Assembly (NCBI RefSeq): GCF_963966145.1
Contig: NC_091053.1
Span: 310,001-374,000, forward strand
DNA: 64,000 bases
Source: Tenebrio molitor
Taxonomy: Eukaryota > Arthropoda > Insecta > Coleoptera > Tenebrionidae
Direction: 5' to 3'
Shown: piece by piece, positions 36,063 through 47,649 of the stretch
Position numbering within the stretch: the stretch's first letter is position 1
How the letters are laid out: each line of letters begins with the position of its first letter
Made by a program: the position numbers and the translations under genes
Notes under the pieces: model-generated
Databases searched by the model: none
Told to the model about the DNA's origin: nothing
Seen by the model: the letters and a program-made list of their open reading frames with translations, nothing else

Positions 36063-36401
36063 GTAGCACGAGAACCCACCGCTCAACTCTGCAAAAAGAA
36101 AAATATAATTGACTCGATAATATATTTGCACCATTGCCGGACGGTTTGATTGTTTTCCATATAAACATTTTTAAATGATGTTTTTATAAAACCTGACGTT
36201 GTCAACTTGTAATCATTGAAGGATATTTTCTTCAAACATCGTGGTTTAAGCGATCTATTCTTAAATTGTAATAGATTAGTATTACTTTTTTGGAGAAATA
36301 AAGAGAATAATTTAGATGTGATGGCAAGCTCGAAATAGTTTAGTTGTTTTACTCCGATAGATCAGCAACAATTCGTTTAGATTAGAATATAACATTTAAA
36401 T

Positions 36402-36595
36402 GGTTTTTTCAGTGTTTTGCGCTTTTCTAGAAAATCAAGAGTAAAATTATGATGTTTACCATTCAAAAGAATGACCTTGAAAAGTAGAATCCAAAAATGA
36501 AATTCGTTTTTTCAGTTTTTTGAGTTTTTCTAGAAAATGAATAAGGTTATGATGTTTATGGTCTCAAGGAAGGGTCTTGAAGAGTGCAAAATTGC
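36402..36595 (+). repeat. two diverged tandem copies of about 100 bp
   Basis: GTTTTTTCAGTGTTTTGCGC-TTTTCTAGAAAATCAAGA at 36402 and CGTTTTTTCAGTTTTTTGAG-TTTTTCTAGAAAATGAAT at 36506 begin two similar units, each followed by ATTATGATGTTTA or GTTATGATGTTTA and a CCTTGAAA/TCTTGAAG word. A small hairpin GGGGGATATGCAATCCCCC follows near 36608. Confidence 0.6.
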
Positions 36596-36822
36596 CATAG
36601 CTTCTAAGGGGGATATGCAATCCCCCTCTTTTTTTTCGACTGAGAAAAAAACTTTAAATTAAACCACTGGATTTTTTCCGTCAAGGTCCTTCTTTAGAGC
36701 CGAAAAAATTATACTTTGCTCAATTTCGAGAAATTTCCAAAATTAAAAAAAAAATCATATCTTTGCACATAGGACGATGATTCTTGTGACAGTGGAGTAT
36801 TTTCCCCGGGTTCTATTGGGCA

Positions 36823-36896
36823 GTAAAATACTTGATTAAAATTCCTTCAGAACCATTAAGGTAATTCTGTCAGTTTAGTTCCGAGGAAAACATTTT
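36823..36896 (+). repeat. short dispersed repeat, second copy of 32530-32607
   Basis: TAAAATACTTGATTAAAATT-CCTTC ... AACCATT-AAGGTAATTCTGTCAG ... TAGTTCCGAGGAAA is shared with 32530-32607 in the same orientation, with three small deletions here. The nature of the repeat is unknown. Confidence 0.6.
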
Positions 36897-39616
36897 AAAT
36901 CACTTATGATGGGAAATGCGAAGTATACCTACGGGATACATTTCTTCTGTTAGTTGTAATTATTTGATACAATTAAAATGTTGGTTCAAAAAAATGTTTA
37001 TTGAAGTACATACATAATAAATTGTTTCAATAAAAATTTGCAACTAAACTAAAATACTTTCAATTTTTATGAAAGTCGCAAATAGGGAATTTTTCCATTT
37101 TTGAATTTTTTATAAATACAGGTTAAAATTTGTAATGAAATGTGTTAGAAATGTATAAATATACATATTAAATGTAATGTTTCAAGTATTTGTTACATTT
37201 TAAATTTATCTAGTGTTTAAGAATACGTGGGAGGATTGGGACAATTACTTTGCTTTCCAAGAAAAATTGTGGAATTCCCTATTCATTGTTGCCTAGTTTA
37301 TTAATCCATTTATAGCTGATCATTTTAATTCGGCGCTGTAGTTGCGTTAGGGGTTTTGGTACTATTGTGTAGGATAATGTGGCAACAGCGTGTCAAAGAT
37401 TTTGTGCAGACAATTGTACCAAAATGTGTATAATAATAATAATAATAAATATACAGCAATGAATTCAAATTATCAGATGACAGTTTTTTGTATAAATCAA
37501 TATTAATAAAATTATTTCATATTAATTTCTATAAAAAGTTACACAGTCGTTGCAGTATTTATTTAATAGGAACAGCGTTGCCATATCGTTTAATGGCAAT
37601 TATGATAACTTTAAATTGTTCTAAATATTTGTTTTTCTTTATTTTTTGTTGCAATTTGATAAATCTTCGGATGTTCGTATTTCTCAAACTGACTTGCTCT
37701 AAGGCAAATAATATTCATTCCAACAACAATTTCTCGAACGTAATTTTTAACGTAATCAAAGCAAAACATTCTCTGTTATTGTTCTGTTACGACGCACAAG
37801 ATATTGACTTGAGTATAACAATAACGTAACAAGAATGGTGTCAACCTTACAGAGTTATGTCAAATTGCCAATTAAAAATTCAATGCATTTGACGGTGATC
37901 TTTTTTTTGAAGAGTTGTATTAACGCCGCTCCTTTGTTTTGTTGACCACATTGGTGCTAGTATAGAGCCTTCATATCAAACGTTCTCGTAATAACGAATG
38001 AATTAAATTTGCTTTATTGAAACGACCTACAGTAAAATGGATGGATACGGCTATTAATACAACAAAATTGGAAAACACAGATTTAGTCTGTGATGTTAAT
38101 TAAATGTATGTAAATAAATACGAGTTCGGTGTTTCATTAGTCATTACACTTGTTCATCTGTGCTTAAATTACTTCATGTAATCATGTAATCGAAAATTAC
38201 AAACATTGTGTAGATTTTGACTACAAACAATGTCATTTTCGAATTTTTTACTTTTTACCTGTCCCTGTTCATTGAGTCTGACATGACTTTTGAAATATTC
38301 AGTTTTCACTATAGGTATGATCCTTAGGTATATCAATAAAGGTTGACACAATCTGTGCTCATACTTTATGCAAACCGGTATGACTTAACCTGCAAGAAAC
38401 TGTAACTTAACGCACCCTGGAGAATATGTAGCATTTAGACCTTCACTCGAATTTCTGTTACGAACTTTGACCTTTGTTCATCTTCAACAAACCATTAAAT
38501 ATTAAATATACATCGAGGGTTAGGCACGACGAGGGCGCTACCTACTTACAACAACATTTTTCTGACGTGGTTTCAAAAACTGGTCGATTAAAATTTTTCC
38601 GTTTGATAAATGGAACAGTTTTGTGGGAATCCTGAAATTCCTGAAAGAATTAACTGCCTCGAAGTGAAAGATGAATTTAAAAAATTCTACTACCTGTTAT
38701 TACGTGTGTTTGCAGGAAAATTCTTCGCTTTCGACCGCAATATTATTTCAACAGCTTTCCATGATTGTTTTCGTTTGACTAAAGTGGATTAGCATTAATA
38801 CCCACGGAACGTATTTACCTGTTGTTGTTTTAAATCATCGAAAATGTATAATGTATGCGAGATGCGTCTCTCTTAGTTGAAACATAAACTGTTTACGTAG
38901 ATGGGAATTAAGCCATTAGGATTCAGACATCTTATTTGAATAACTATTCCGCACGGTTTCCACCAGACTGTATTTTTTTATTAAAGCAGATTTCGTGAAA
39001 TTTGTTCCATTTAACTTTGGTTACGATAAGATTTATTGAAATTAGAGCGCCGGTTGTTGCTGGAGATTATTAATCTCTAATCATACGAAACCAAATTTAA
39101 CAATCGACAATTTCAAACTACAACTTAATTAGCCTTCACGCTCAAACAAACTAATTCAAGAGTCACCGTTGGTCCATTAGGTAAATTACCTCGCGCTAAT
39201 TATTAAAAATATCTCCAGTCTCTAATTTTATAAACGGTTTTAATTAAAATAATTGTTGCTGGAAATATTTGACGCTGCCTTTGATTCATTGTTATCGCAC
39301 CAGAGTTTAATATAAATTAAACAATACAATACAATAAACAATAAAATAAACAAATTAATCAAATTAAATGAAGTTTCGAAACGCCACTCTTTTTGTAACT
39401 GGTTAGGAAAACCCACGGGTGGCAAAATACTATATTATGTAACGAGCACAGAACGAAATTCATTTTCGCACTAGTGCGAAAATTGAAAAAGATATTCCCG
39501 TACAGTTATTTACAGCAATCAAAAACAGTAGGTAATTTACCACATCTATGTTTCAAATAATATTTTGCTTATTTTTCCGGAATTATTAATGATATTGCAT
39601 TTTCTGCGACCACTTG
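36897..39616. other. 2.7 kb without recognisable genes
   Basis: AT-rich. An AAT trinucleotide tract occurs at 37433-37447. The ORFs at 37488-37829 and 38610-38792 have no support. At 39462-39483 there is a perfect 22-bp palindrome around GCACTAGTGC. Confidence 0.45.
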
Positions 39617-39858
39617 GTACTGTCGGGAGCAATAAATTTTGATCGTCAATGTCATTTCAAAATTTGGTTAGATTGTCACAGATTTAAAAAAATTCCCTGC
39701 CTAATTATGCCCATGTCAACAAAGTGTCAAAAAAATTAGAAAAAAATTACAATTAATGTCATACAACACAATGATAGGTTATGATATTTTACAATGGAGC
39801 ATTTTCGATTGCGTCAAAGAATGACCTTGACGACCAAAATGTATTGCTCGCGACTGTA
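39617..39858. mobile_element. 242-bp TIR element
   Basis: TGGTACTGTCGGGAGCAATA-AATTTTGATCGTCAATGTCA at the left is mirrored by TGACCTTGACGACCAAAATG-TATTGCTCGCGACTGTACA at the right. The interior holds only AT-rich sequence. Confidence 0.7.
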
Positions 39859-42567
39859 CATCAGAACTTACATCAAATAAAAGAATCTTTTTTGTCAAAA
39901 TTGGAAAAAATCTTCTACGAAACATGTTAGGAAAGTCATTTTGTGTAACTTGTGTGATCCTCCTCGTTACACAAAATGAAACATTTTCTAACTAGTTGCA
40001 TAATACATAGCTATTTTAGACCTGGAATTCCATAATTATATTTTTATTGTTTGTTTTTATTATTAATTTCTCTGTTGCGGATCCTCGATAAAGGTTACAA
40101 TAAATTATTAATTCATTCATTTCAGGAATAATATCTGAGAATTAGTGCGGTGTCAAAACGTTTCTTTCTAATCCCTTTGTATCATTTTCAACCAAATTAC
40201 CACCAACAAAATATATAAAAAAAAAACTATTAAAAGTGCCATCGCTCGTAGAATCCTGAGGTCCGAACTGAAATTTATCAAATCGGGAATAAATTGTTTC
40301 ATATTTAATTAAGCCACCATCGATTTTGCTACAACGCAAATGCCTAATTTCCATTCGGAATTGGCCAACTAATCGATAAATAATGGATTCTGGAATTATG
40401 TTACACGTCGAGTTCGCCTTTTTTTTCCCATGAAGTGACACGTGATAGAGCTAAAAACGAAACAGAGAAACGGAGGGATTCGTTGTTAATAAAATACCTT
40501 CCTCTAAACAAACCCTTCGACCGTAAAAATAGCACGAATTAGGCACCGTTATGCATTTCTTTTCGGGTTACCATGACTATTACTTGGTGTGCGAGCACGA
40601 TACGGTGCTTCTTGTTGTTGCCAGCAATGAATACGCAAATTACTCGACCATTAGCATATGCAAGAAGAACCGGCAGACGATGAATCTCGTGAAGACGCAA
40701 GAAACAATTATCGAGGCACAAAAGAGAGACTCGAAAAATCATGACATCGAGAAGCGATTTTGTGACGTTCGTCTTCTTCGAGCTTGTACTTTTGATCGTT
40801 TTTTAAAATTGTGTAGCGTTATCTCGATCCGCTTGATGGACGCAACAGCGAAAAGCAATTGTGATTTTACCGTTTGCTGTTCATTAGAGAACAAGACGAA
40901 ACTAGACCACTGTGTTAAAAACTTTTCTGTTTCTTTTTATGTACATGACAACAATTAAAACAGATTCAAGAAACGCCTAAATGAAGTTCGTTAACTGTGA
41001 TTTCTTTCAGCGCTTATTATCGACCACTCTCTGTTGTAGCTACATTCTCCGTTCTGATTTCAGTTTCTGACACTCAGGCGTGTCTTTGAAATTTTCAAAA
41101 CCTCCGTCCCAATAAATAATGTTTATTGCAGCACAAACGAAATACCTACCGCTGGGTCCAACAATACAATAGCTTTAAATTAAACAGAAAACTTCGAAAA
41201 GAAAATAAAACACTCTTGTGCCCGACTACCAAGTATGTTTATTACTCATTTAAGCGAATGATTGCAACGCATGAAACGAGCCATTAAATTACCCATCCAG
41301 GTATTCCGAAGTTTGAAATGCTCGTCTAAAACCATCACCTGGAACGGTTTATCATCCCCGAAAACCCATTTAACATTTATGTGAATGATGGCCCATACGT
41401 AAATCTTTAATCGTGTTGAAGACTATCGGTGGTGATTGTTCGGTCTAATCCATTAACTGCAACCCTTGCGATATGGCCGGGGAGGACCTACGCAAACTTG
41501 GAAGGGACCGTTTTCTTTGTAATGTGCAGATAAAATAAACACGATCGTCGTCTTCGCATCCGAATTTGTGTATTCCGGTTTGACATTATCTTCGCCAATA
41601 AAACTGTATCTACGACGCACAAATGCGTTTTGTGTGTTCAGGTTTTATGACGTTCGACACCCGCATTCGAAAAATAGGAGACTCTGATAATTAAGGCCGT
41701 TATCAGGAAGGAATAGCGGTGTCGCAAGTCGTTTTAAGTGGTTGAAGCAGGCAACAAATGAGAAAATACTGATTTAACAGGGTCACAGGTGAAAACGTTC
41801 TGACACGGGAAATCAGCAACAGAGACTTCAGACACCGATGCCGAAAGCCCTACGCCGTGACGACGTTATTTATATTTTTGTAAATTTTAAATTATATACC
41901 AAAGTTTCATTACCGAATATTTGTTGTGTACATTTTCATCATGCTGAAAACTTCACAAAGTAACGTTACTTTCTAAAAACACATTTTTTGTTTGAAATAA
42001 ATTTGTAAAAATATAAAACTTGTGTTAAATATTTTTTGCGCACTAGTGCTTCAAAATCATTCAAAAAGCGTTGGCCTTTCTGAGCATTCTGAAAATAATT
42101 TGACTTGATAATAATAAAATCTGGTTCCATTTCTCCAATTTGGATGTTGAAAATTTCGAAAGAATGAAAATAAATCACTATTAATTCGATTGACATAGTG
42201 ACTTTAGATTGACACTTGGACAAGCGCCACCTATTCACTAAATTGGGAACTATTGGAAATAATTTTAAAATGGCAATGTTCGTTTCAAAAAATATTGTAC
42301 AAACCTCGATGTGCGAAGACGTATTCGGCACATTCGCGCAAATGAAGCACTCGCTCCTTCGTCGCTCGTGCCTCAAATAATGCGCTCATGTGCGAAAAAT
42401 GTCTTCTCGCACTCGGTTCGTAAATAACTACTACTGAATCAACATCGAAATTATTCCACTCCTCCTAGAATCTACCGATTTGAGTTGTCAGTTCTTCGAC
42501 GCAGTTTTTCAACTCCATTTTGGTCAGATTTGGATTTTAGCAGGTTGCGTTTTGCAGATTTTTTTTA
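39859..42567. other. 2.7 kb without a supported gene
   Basis: A short inverted repeat CATTTTGTGTAAC / GTTACACAAAATG lies at 39933-39975. The 135-codon plus-strand ORF at 40551-40958 and the 136-codon minus-strand ORF at 41966-42376 are the longest frames here. Neither shows a domain, signal peptide or splice support. The stretch 41100-41860 is GC-richer but stop-rich, which would fit conserved non-coding DNA such as an enhancer; that is inference only. Confidence 0.4.
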
Positions 42568-42905
42568 TATCGTGAGTTCAAATGAAATCCTGGGCTGGGG
42601 AGGTGTTGGAAACCGTCAATTGTTGTGCTTTTTGAAAGCGTAGATTAATTGGAGCATGTTGACAGCTAACCTAACATTTAGAGCCAAAAAAATCTTTCTT
42701 TTTTTTCTTTCTTTGCAATGTTTTACATTAAAATAGAATAATTTAACGATTCCTATTCTCGAAGCAAATATCTAAGGCCACCCTTTGCTGAAAACAAACA
42801 TGGTCAATTATGTTCCGATTAAACATAAACAAATGTCATTGGTGTCAAACGGCGGGAAATTCAAACTTTACACTGTTCTAAACGGTTTAATTTTTCCAAC
42901 GCCAA
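42568..42905 (+). mobile_element. MITE family B, copy 3
   Basis: Left end TATCGTGAGTTCAAATGAAA-TCCTGGGCTGGGGAGG, then the same interior order as copy 1 at 6574 (GTAGATTAATTGGAGCATGT, GACAGCTAACCTAA, TTCTCGAAGCAAATATCTAA, CGGCGGGAAATTC). It stops at TTTTTCCAACGCC; the outer part of the right TIR is missing. The segment TTCTCGAAGCAAATATCTAA, absent from copy 1, is present in copy 2. Confidence 0.8.
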
Positions 42906-43925
42906 ATAAGTAGACTTGTTTTTTGTTGTTGAGGACACCGCGTCAGCATCTTCAGAAAGTAATTACCATCACAAGATTACCAATTTATTGTTTAAACAAA
43001 TTAACCATTGGTATTTTATGTAATCTTTTTATTTAAAATATTGTTTCTTATAAATTTCCAATTGATTTTTATTAATTCATTTAAGTTTTCCTCTGATCGT
43101 GGCGCATACGTCGATATTATCGTACATAAGAAATGAAGATAATTCACGAATTAAGTAGAGATGAAGAACAAACAAATGTTTATAACATTAAAAAAATTCG
43201 TGGAACTGAAAAATTAAAATTAAACAAGGTAAAAAATCTTCAAAAAGCGACATTTACAATTTCATTGAGAAATATGGATATAAATAACTAACCAAGAGTT
43301 ACTAGATCTAAGTTCTAACAACATGACTAAGTTGTTACATCATGAAATGATTCATAATATTTGTCTAATTAAAATGATAAACAAATTCAACAATATCCGT
43401 GTGGTTTTGAAAAAATGCATCTAACCTTTCCATTAAAAGGGCATTAAAAATATGTATAAGAAAATTTTGAAATTTAAACTTTGAAAGTTTAGTTCTTCAC
43501 AGTGCACGTATAGTTTGTAGTATTGTCAAAAAAAAACAAATATTTACATTTTTTTAAACACAGTAGTTTTCGTACTTTAATACAACACCTCTGGATGAAT
43601 GCTTAAAAATATTTGAATAAAACAGGAAAACAACAAGATCCTTTCAACCAGAAAAATATTTTCCCTAACTCTGTTTCAGATAATAAACTCATATCAAAAA
43701 ATAACACCGGCGTAAAATGACAATGACGCATACAGACGAGAAACCATCGGGGAGAAAAGTCGACAAACCTAATAAAATTGGATGTTGGACCGAATGGAGA
43801 TCTTTGAAAACGTCGACTAATCGAATTACGACCTCCAAAGGACGACACACAACGACAACAATACTCACACGCCTTTTCGAATAGGCTGTACACACGTTAA
43901 CGAAACCGGGTAGAAAAGAACTCAC
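42906..43925. other. gene-free, AT-rich
   Basis: I see nothing identifiable. The minus-strand ORFs at 43603-43925 lie downstream of the candidate donor described next and are probably intronic. Confidence 0.4.
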
Positions 43926-44020
43926 CTGAAAAACTTCACATACTCAACAGATCACATTCTCACACACTCCACGAAACACTAAAATCGCTGAAGAACACCG
44001 CCACATTCACACGTCGCGAA
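43926..44020 (-). other. possible non-coding first exon of a minus-strand gene
   Basis: On the minus strand a GC-richer stretch (GTGGCGGTGTTCTTCAGCGA ... GTGTTTCGTGGAGTGTGTGA) ends in TTTTTCAG|GTGAGTTC, one of the strongest donor matches in the window, with GT at 43925. It has no useful ORF, as expected for a 5'UTR exon. It could be the first exon of the gene whose coding exon starts at 2006, which would imply an intron of about 42 kb. The transcription start is not defined, so the right boundary is a guess. Confidence 0.25.
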
Positions 44021-45022
44021 TTGATTACATTACATACGGTGAAGATGTAACAAAATAATGCTCGTCGGGCAGGTGGGATAGGTGGGAGTTTTATCACCGA
44101 TGCGTTTAAAATAGGTTTCTTGTTGTAAGGCGGTTTATTGCATATTATTTAACGCAAACTAACGGATCGCCATGTTGCACTTGTTCATAATTTCATTCTT
44201 TATTAAGTTTATTAATTAACATGTTGCCAAGGTGAACAATGTACAGCACTCACACTTTCTAATAATAACGCAAATATTGTGTTCGAAAACAATTTAAACA
44301 GAAACTGCGGCTAAACTCCTGTGGAGTGGTGAATATTTTCCCAACAGCTGCTTCCGAAGCTTTCGCGGCATTTGTCAGATGACGGCATAGATTATTTCTA
44401 GATCGGGATTTGTCACATTGTCATTGTCAAAGCTTTGACGATGGCATTGCGAAAGCACCCGAACAAGCTGCTGTTTCGCGAATCGGCTAAATTACACCTA
44501 CTTTCGGTGATTAGTAAGCACTTTCCATGTGTTTGCCCTGAATGTAGTTAACGAACCCAGCCCCCAATTCGAATTTAAGATCATTATCGTTTTAACAACT
44601 TTTCACCAAGGGATAAAATTTAAAGTTTGTTGTATCTCCCACCGGTAGAAACAGTCACTTTTGCGATAAAGTGACCCACGGGAATAGTAGCTTCAACACG
44701 AATTCTCTCCACCAGGCTAAGAAAATAACAAATTAAATGAAAAATTATTTAAAAAATAATCCATTTAAACGGATACCATCTAAAGAGATTGGATACTTTG
44801 AATGGAAAAGTTTTTAATTCCTTAATGTTTAGGTCAGTTGTCATTTCGGAAAAAGGATTCGTTCCATAAAAACATTTTTAATCAACCCCAAACTTTTAAA
44901 GAAGATCAAACACTCGTTTTTTATCATCCGAATAAAGAAAATATTTTTATAAGATTAAAAACATCTTTCAGTTCATTCAGTCGCAGGTATTGCAAGATTT
45001 TTACAAAGGGGTTCATGCATCC
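44021..45022. other. gene-free; one inverted repeat
   Basis: At 44343-44476, AACAGCTGCTTCCGAAGCTT-TCGCGGCATTTGTCA pairs imperfectly with TGACGATGGCATTGCGAAAG-CACCCGAACAAGCTGCTGTT. Nothing else is recognised. Confidence 0.45.
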
Positions 45023-45575
45023 ATGACCACTTTTGCTAGATTCACCATTCACCGTGATTGCGAGATGGAAAGTCGGTTGCATCAATACAAAGAACTGATA
45101 TTTTCCCCGGTGTTACTTATTTTGCAAACAGAAAAGCAATTATCCGTCACTTGAAAGAAAGAGAGGAAGTAGCTTTAACGATGAGTAAGTTTGTAAACAA
45201 ATCATCTCTACTTGCTTGACAACGTTTTCAAGTGAATTTTCTCTGGTAAATTTATTTATCAACAAGACTATGCCTACCACTTTTCCATTTTCCGTCACAA
45301 GCAGGTTTTATTTGATTTTGTAAATATTTCTCGTTGTCTAGGTTATTTTCTATATCGTACTTCCTGAAAGATTGCAGGACCACATTATTTTCAACAATGG
45401 ATACAGCCTTGGCCAGTAAAGGCATCGAAGTGCGAACGGTGGATACGCAACAGTTAAATCAGTTCAACAATGAGACCCAAGATTTTACCTAAAGTGTTCC
45501 GAATGTCTTCAACTGTTGAAGATGTTCGAGTTGTATAACGAGGGATAGCAAAGCATTAAATTAAAATAAAGTAAA
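45023..45575 (+). other. possible small or decayed gene, unrecognised
   Basis: An ORF starting at 45023 (MTTFARFTIHRDCEMESRLH, then QYKELIFSPVLLILQ) ends at 45154. An overlapping frame from an AG at 45132 reads KAIIRHLKEREEVALTM up to a strong donor CGATGA|GTAAGT (45182). A third open piece near 45380-45490 (DTALASKGIEVRTVDTQQLN) ends in TAA. AATAAA follows near 45567. The pieces look protein-like but do not join in one frame with obvious introns, so a broken gene or wrongly guessed exon borders are both possible. No family is recognised. Confidence 0.25.
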
Positions 45576-45940
45576 CGTCGGGATTTGCTTTATTTGATCA
45601 ACAAATAAATAACAGCTGTAATACTAAACCATTGTAAATATTTGTGATTGTTTTATTTATGTATATTATAAAGTAAAGAATTTAAATATTCAAAAATAAA
45701 ATAAAGTTGTCTTTATCATCCTTTGTTTTTTAAAATGGTTTTTACTACTTAGCACAATACTATAAACAATTTGCAAGAACTGCAGCAAGTAATGAAGAGG
45801 CAGCAAACGTTGGACCTGAAATGTTAATAATTTATAAAATAGTCTATACTTCAAATTTGAGACACCAATTTGTAGATGATGCAACGTATAAAGAACAGAA
45901 ATTATTATTATCCTACATGAAGTAATTAAATATAAAAAAG

Positions 45941-46116
45941 AGTGTGTGCTTAAGACAGCACGACAGACGTGAAAACTTCTATGACACCCGTTGTTGATTG
46001 CGTGTTGCGAACGATCGTCTTAGCGTGCTGCGAACGATTTTAGCGTGTCGCATGAAACTAATTCACTGGAATAAAATGTATGTGGTGCGCCTAAAGAAGT
46101 TTTCACTTCAAAAATG
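45941..46116 (-). mobile_element. repeat family A, short internally deleted copy
   Basis: AGTGTGTGCTTAAGAC-GCACGACAG and GTGAAAACTTCTATGA at the left match the right end of family A. GTCGCATGAAACTAATTCAC, AATAAAATGTATGTGG and CTAAAGAAGTTTTCACTTC at the right match its left end. Only about 176 bp remain of roughly 1 kb, and both inverted ends and the CGAACGAT subterminal words are kept. Confidence 0.75.
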
Positions 46117-47250
46117 TTTAGTCACAAATATAAACAATTTATTTTACCAAAATAATTCCAACCGGTTTACATCCATTGTGCTGTGTTTAGCAACATAGTT
46201 GTAATTAAAAATTCACCTTGAAAAGCTTTAAATATTTTAGGCTCTAACTAATGTTTAAGGTTTCTTCTCCACCTCTTGAAAAATAATTTCATGCGTGAAA
46301 TTAAAAAAGTTTCGAACACGTAATAAATCTTCTGTCATTTTTATACAATTATTTTGTAAATGAACGTTCCGTTTATAATTAACAACACGTTTTTATTAAA
46401 ATATGTAAACATGATAGTCTGAGGCCCCATTTAAAATTCGTCATCTTGGTTTCAATTTCTATTGATTAATAAAACCAAAATTAAGAATCGTGGATTATGA
46501 GTGCTAACTTGAGTGAGAACTAACAACCGTTGGCCACAATAAAAACGTACAATTTGAAATAGTTTGACTTCAATTAATTATGTAGACACTTATCAGATCA
46601 ATTATTCGTTGCTTGGAGGATTTGCTTTGCATTATTTTACGAAACTCAAGCTGACTGTAAAATCTCAGGAGTATCAAAGAGGATATTTCAGGCGGAGCGA
46701 CAAGAAAGTAAGGAGCCAATTAATTAAAAAAATATCTTTTGTGGTCCCTAAATGTTTGTTTTAATTTCTGCAGCTTACACAAGTAAGTCTACATTGTATT
46801 AAACATAATTTCCAATTAAGATAAAATATCTGTAGATTTTTGAGACTTTAATATTTAAGTGCTCGTATTTCGTTTAATTAATTAAGGAAAATACGAGTAT
46901 AATGTTCCTTTTATCTAGAACTTATAAATTGGCTCTTCGTTGGCATAAAGTCGATTAATTTTTAATTCTACATCATTATTAGTAACCGCAGTAGGTAAAT
47001 ATTATTTTTTAGCCAAAGAAAATTAGCTACTTCACTATGTGCGGCTAGTTTTAAATCGTGACACCAAATAAAATAATGAGAACATTTAATACCTACACTT
47101 TGAAAATTTGTAAAATTGTTTAAAGAAGATAGGACCTATCTGAATTCTGAGGATTAGAGAAATAAAAAATGAAGAATTAACCAATATTGGACACATTCGA
47201 CGATTATTGTGTTGCTACGGTCAGACGGCAATTTTTGAAAAATAACCAAC
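46117..47250. other. mostly non-coding; one exon-like piece at 46564-46707
   Basis: On the plus strand 46564-46707 is open and protein-like (LLGGFALHYFTKLKLTVKSQ, EYQRGYFRRSDKK) and ends at GACAAGAAA|GTAAGG, a strong donor. No acceptor or start is obvious. The rest is AT-rich, with a small palindromic spot (CTCGTATTT / AAATACGAG, 46861-46900). Confidence 0.25.
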
Positions 47251-47421
47251 ATGACAGCGAAATTTTACACGGATGAACTCGCAGAGCCGCCATTTTTGCA
47301 CACTCTAGAATTAAACAAATGCACATCTAGATATGACAATGTTGCTAATTGTCACCGTCACCCCAGCAAAAGTTGTCAGTTTCGTTATCATTACTTGGAA
47401 TGGTTGAATGTTCGAAGTTAA
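47251..47421 (+). other. 56-codon ORF upstream of AMMECR1
   Basis: ATG in CAACATGACA context opens a frame reading MTAKFYTDELAEPPFLHTLE, followed by four cysteines or histidine pairs (KCTSRYDNVANCHRHPSKSC), and stops at 47421. It could be an upstream ORF in a long AMMECR1 leader, a separate small peptide gene, or chance. No domain is recognised. Confidence 0.2.
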
Positions 47422-47460
47422 TGTATTTTAATTTTACGAAATTTGAATTTGAATTTCAGA

Positions 47461-47649
47461 TCAGCTGGAGGGCGACCGACGGTGGCGCCACCTGTCGGCT
47501 TCGTCGTGTTCCAGTATCTGAGCTCATGGATCTCTCTGACGTCACCCGATGCGGCACAAGGAGTGGGAGCGAGAAGGCGCGCTGGCGCCGTCCTTGTCCG
47601 TGTCCCGCAGCCATCTGGCTCAGTCAGCTGTTTGTGAATTGGAAATACG
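47461..47649 (+). promoter_or_regulatory. AMMECR1 promoter / 5'UTR region
   Basis: A GC-rich island precedes the AMMECR1 start codon. It contains the 12-bp palindrome GGTGGCGCCACC (47481-47492) set between CCGAC and GTCGG. It also has a consensus cAMP-response-type site TGACGTCA (47537-47544) and an initiator-like CTCAGTCAG near 47618. Part of this is probably transcribed leader. Antisense and shifted frames are open here only because of GC richness. Confidence 0.5.

Noticed and set aside
37433..37447. AAT trinucleotide tract as a CRISPR- or satellite-like array
   Set aside because: Only five units; ordinary microsatellite.
40551..40958. 135-codon plus-strand ORF
   Set aside because: The longest frame in its region, but no domain, signal peptide, splice site or poly(A) signal supports it, and an antisense frame overlaps it.
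41966..42376. 136-codon minus-strand ORF
   Set aside because: Composition looks AT-driven (I, F, N, K rich) and nothing in the context supports expression.
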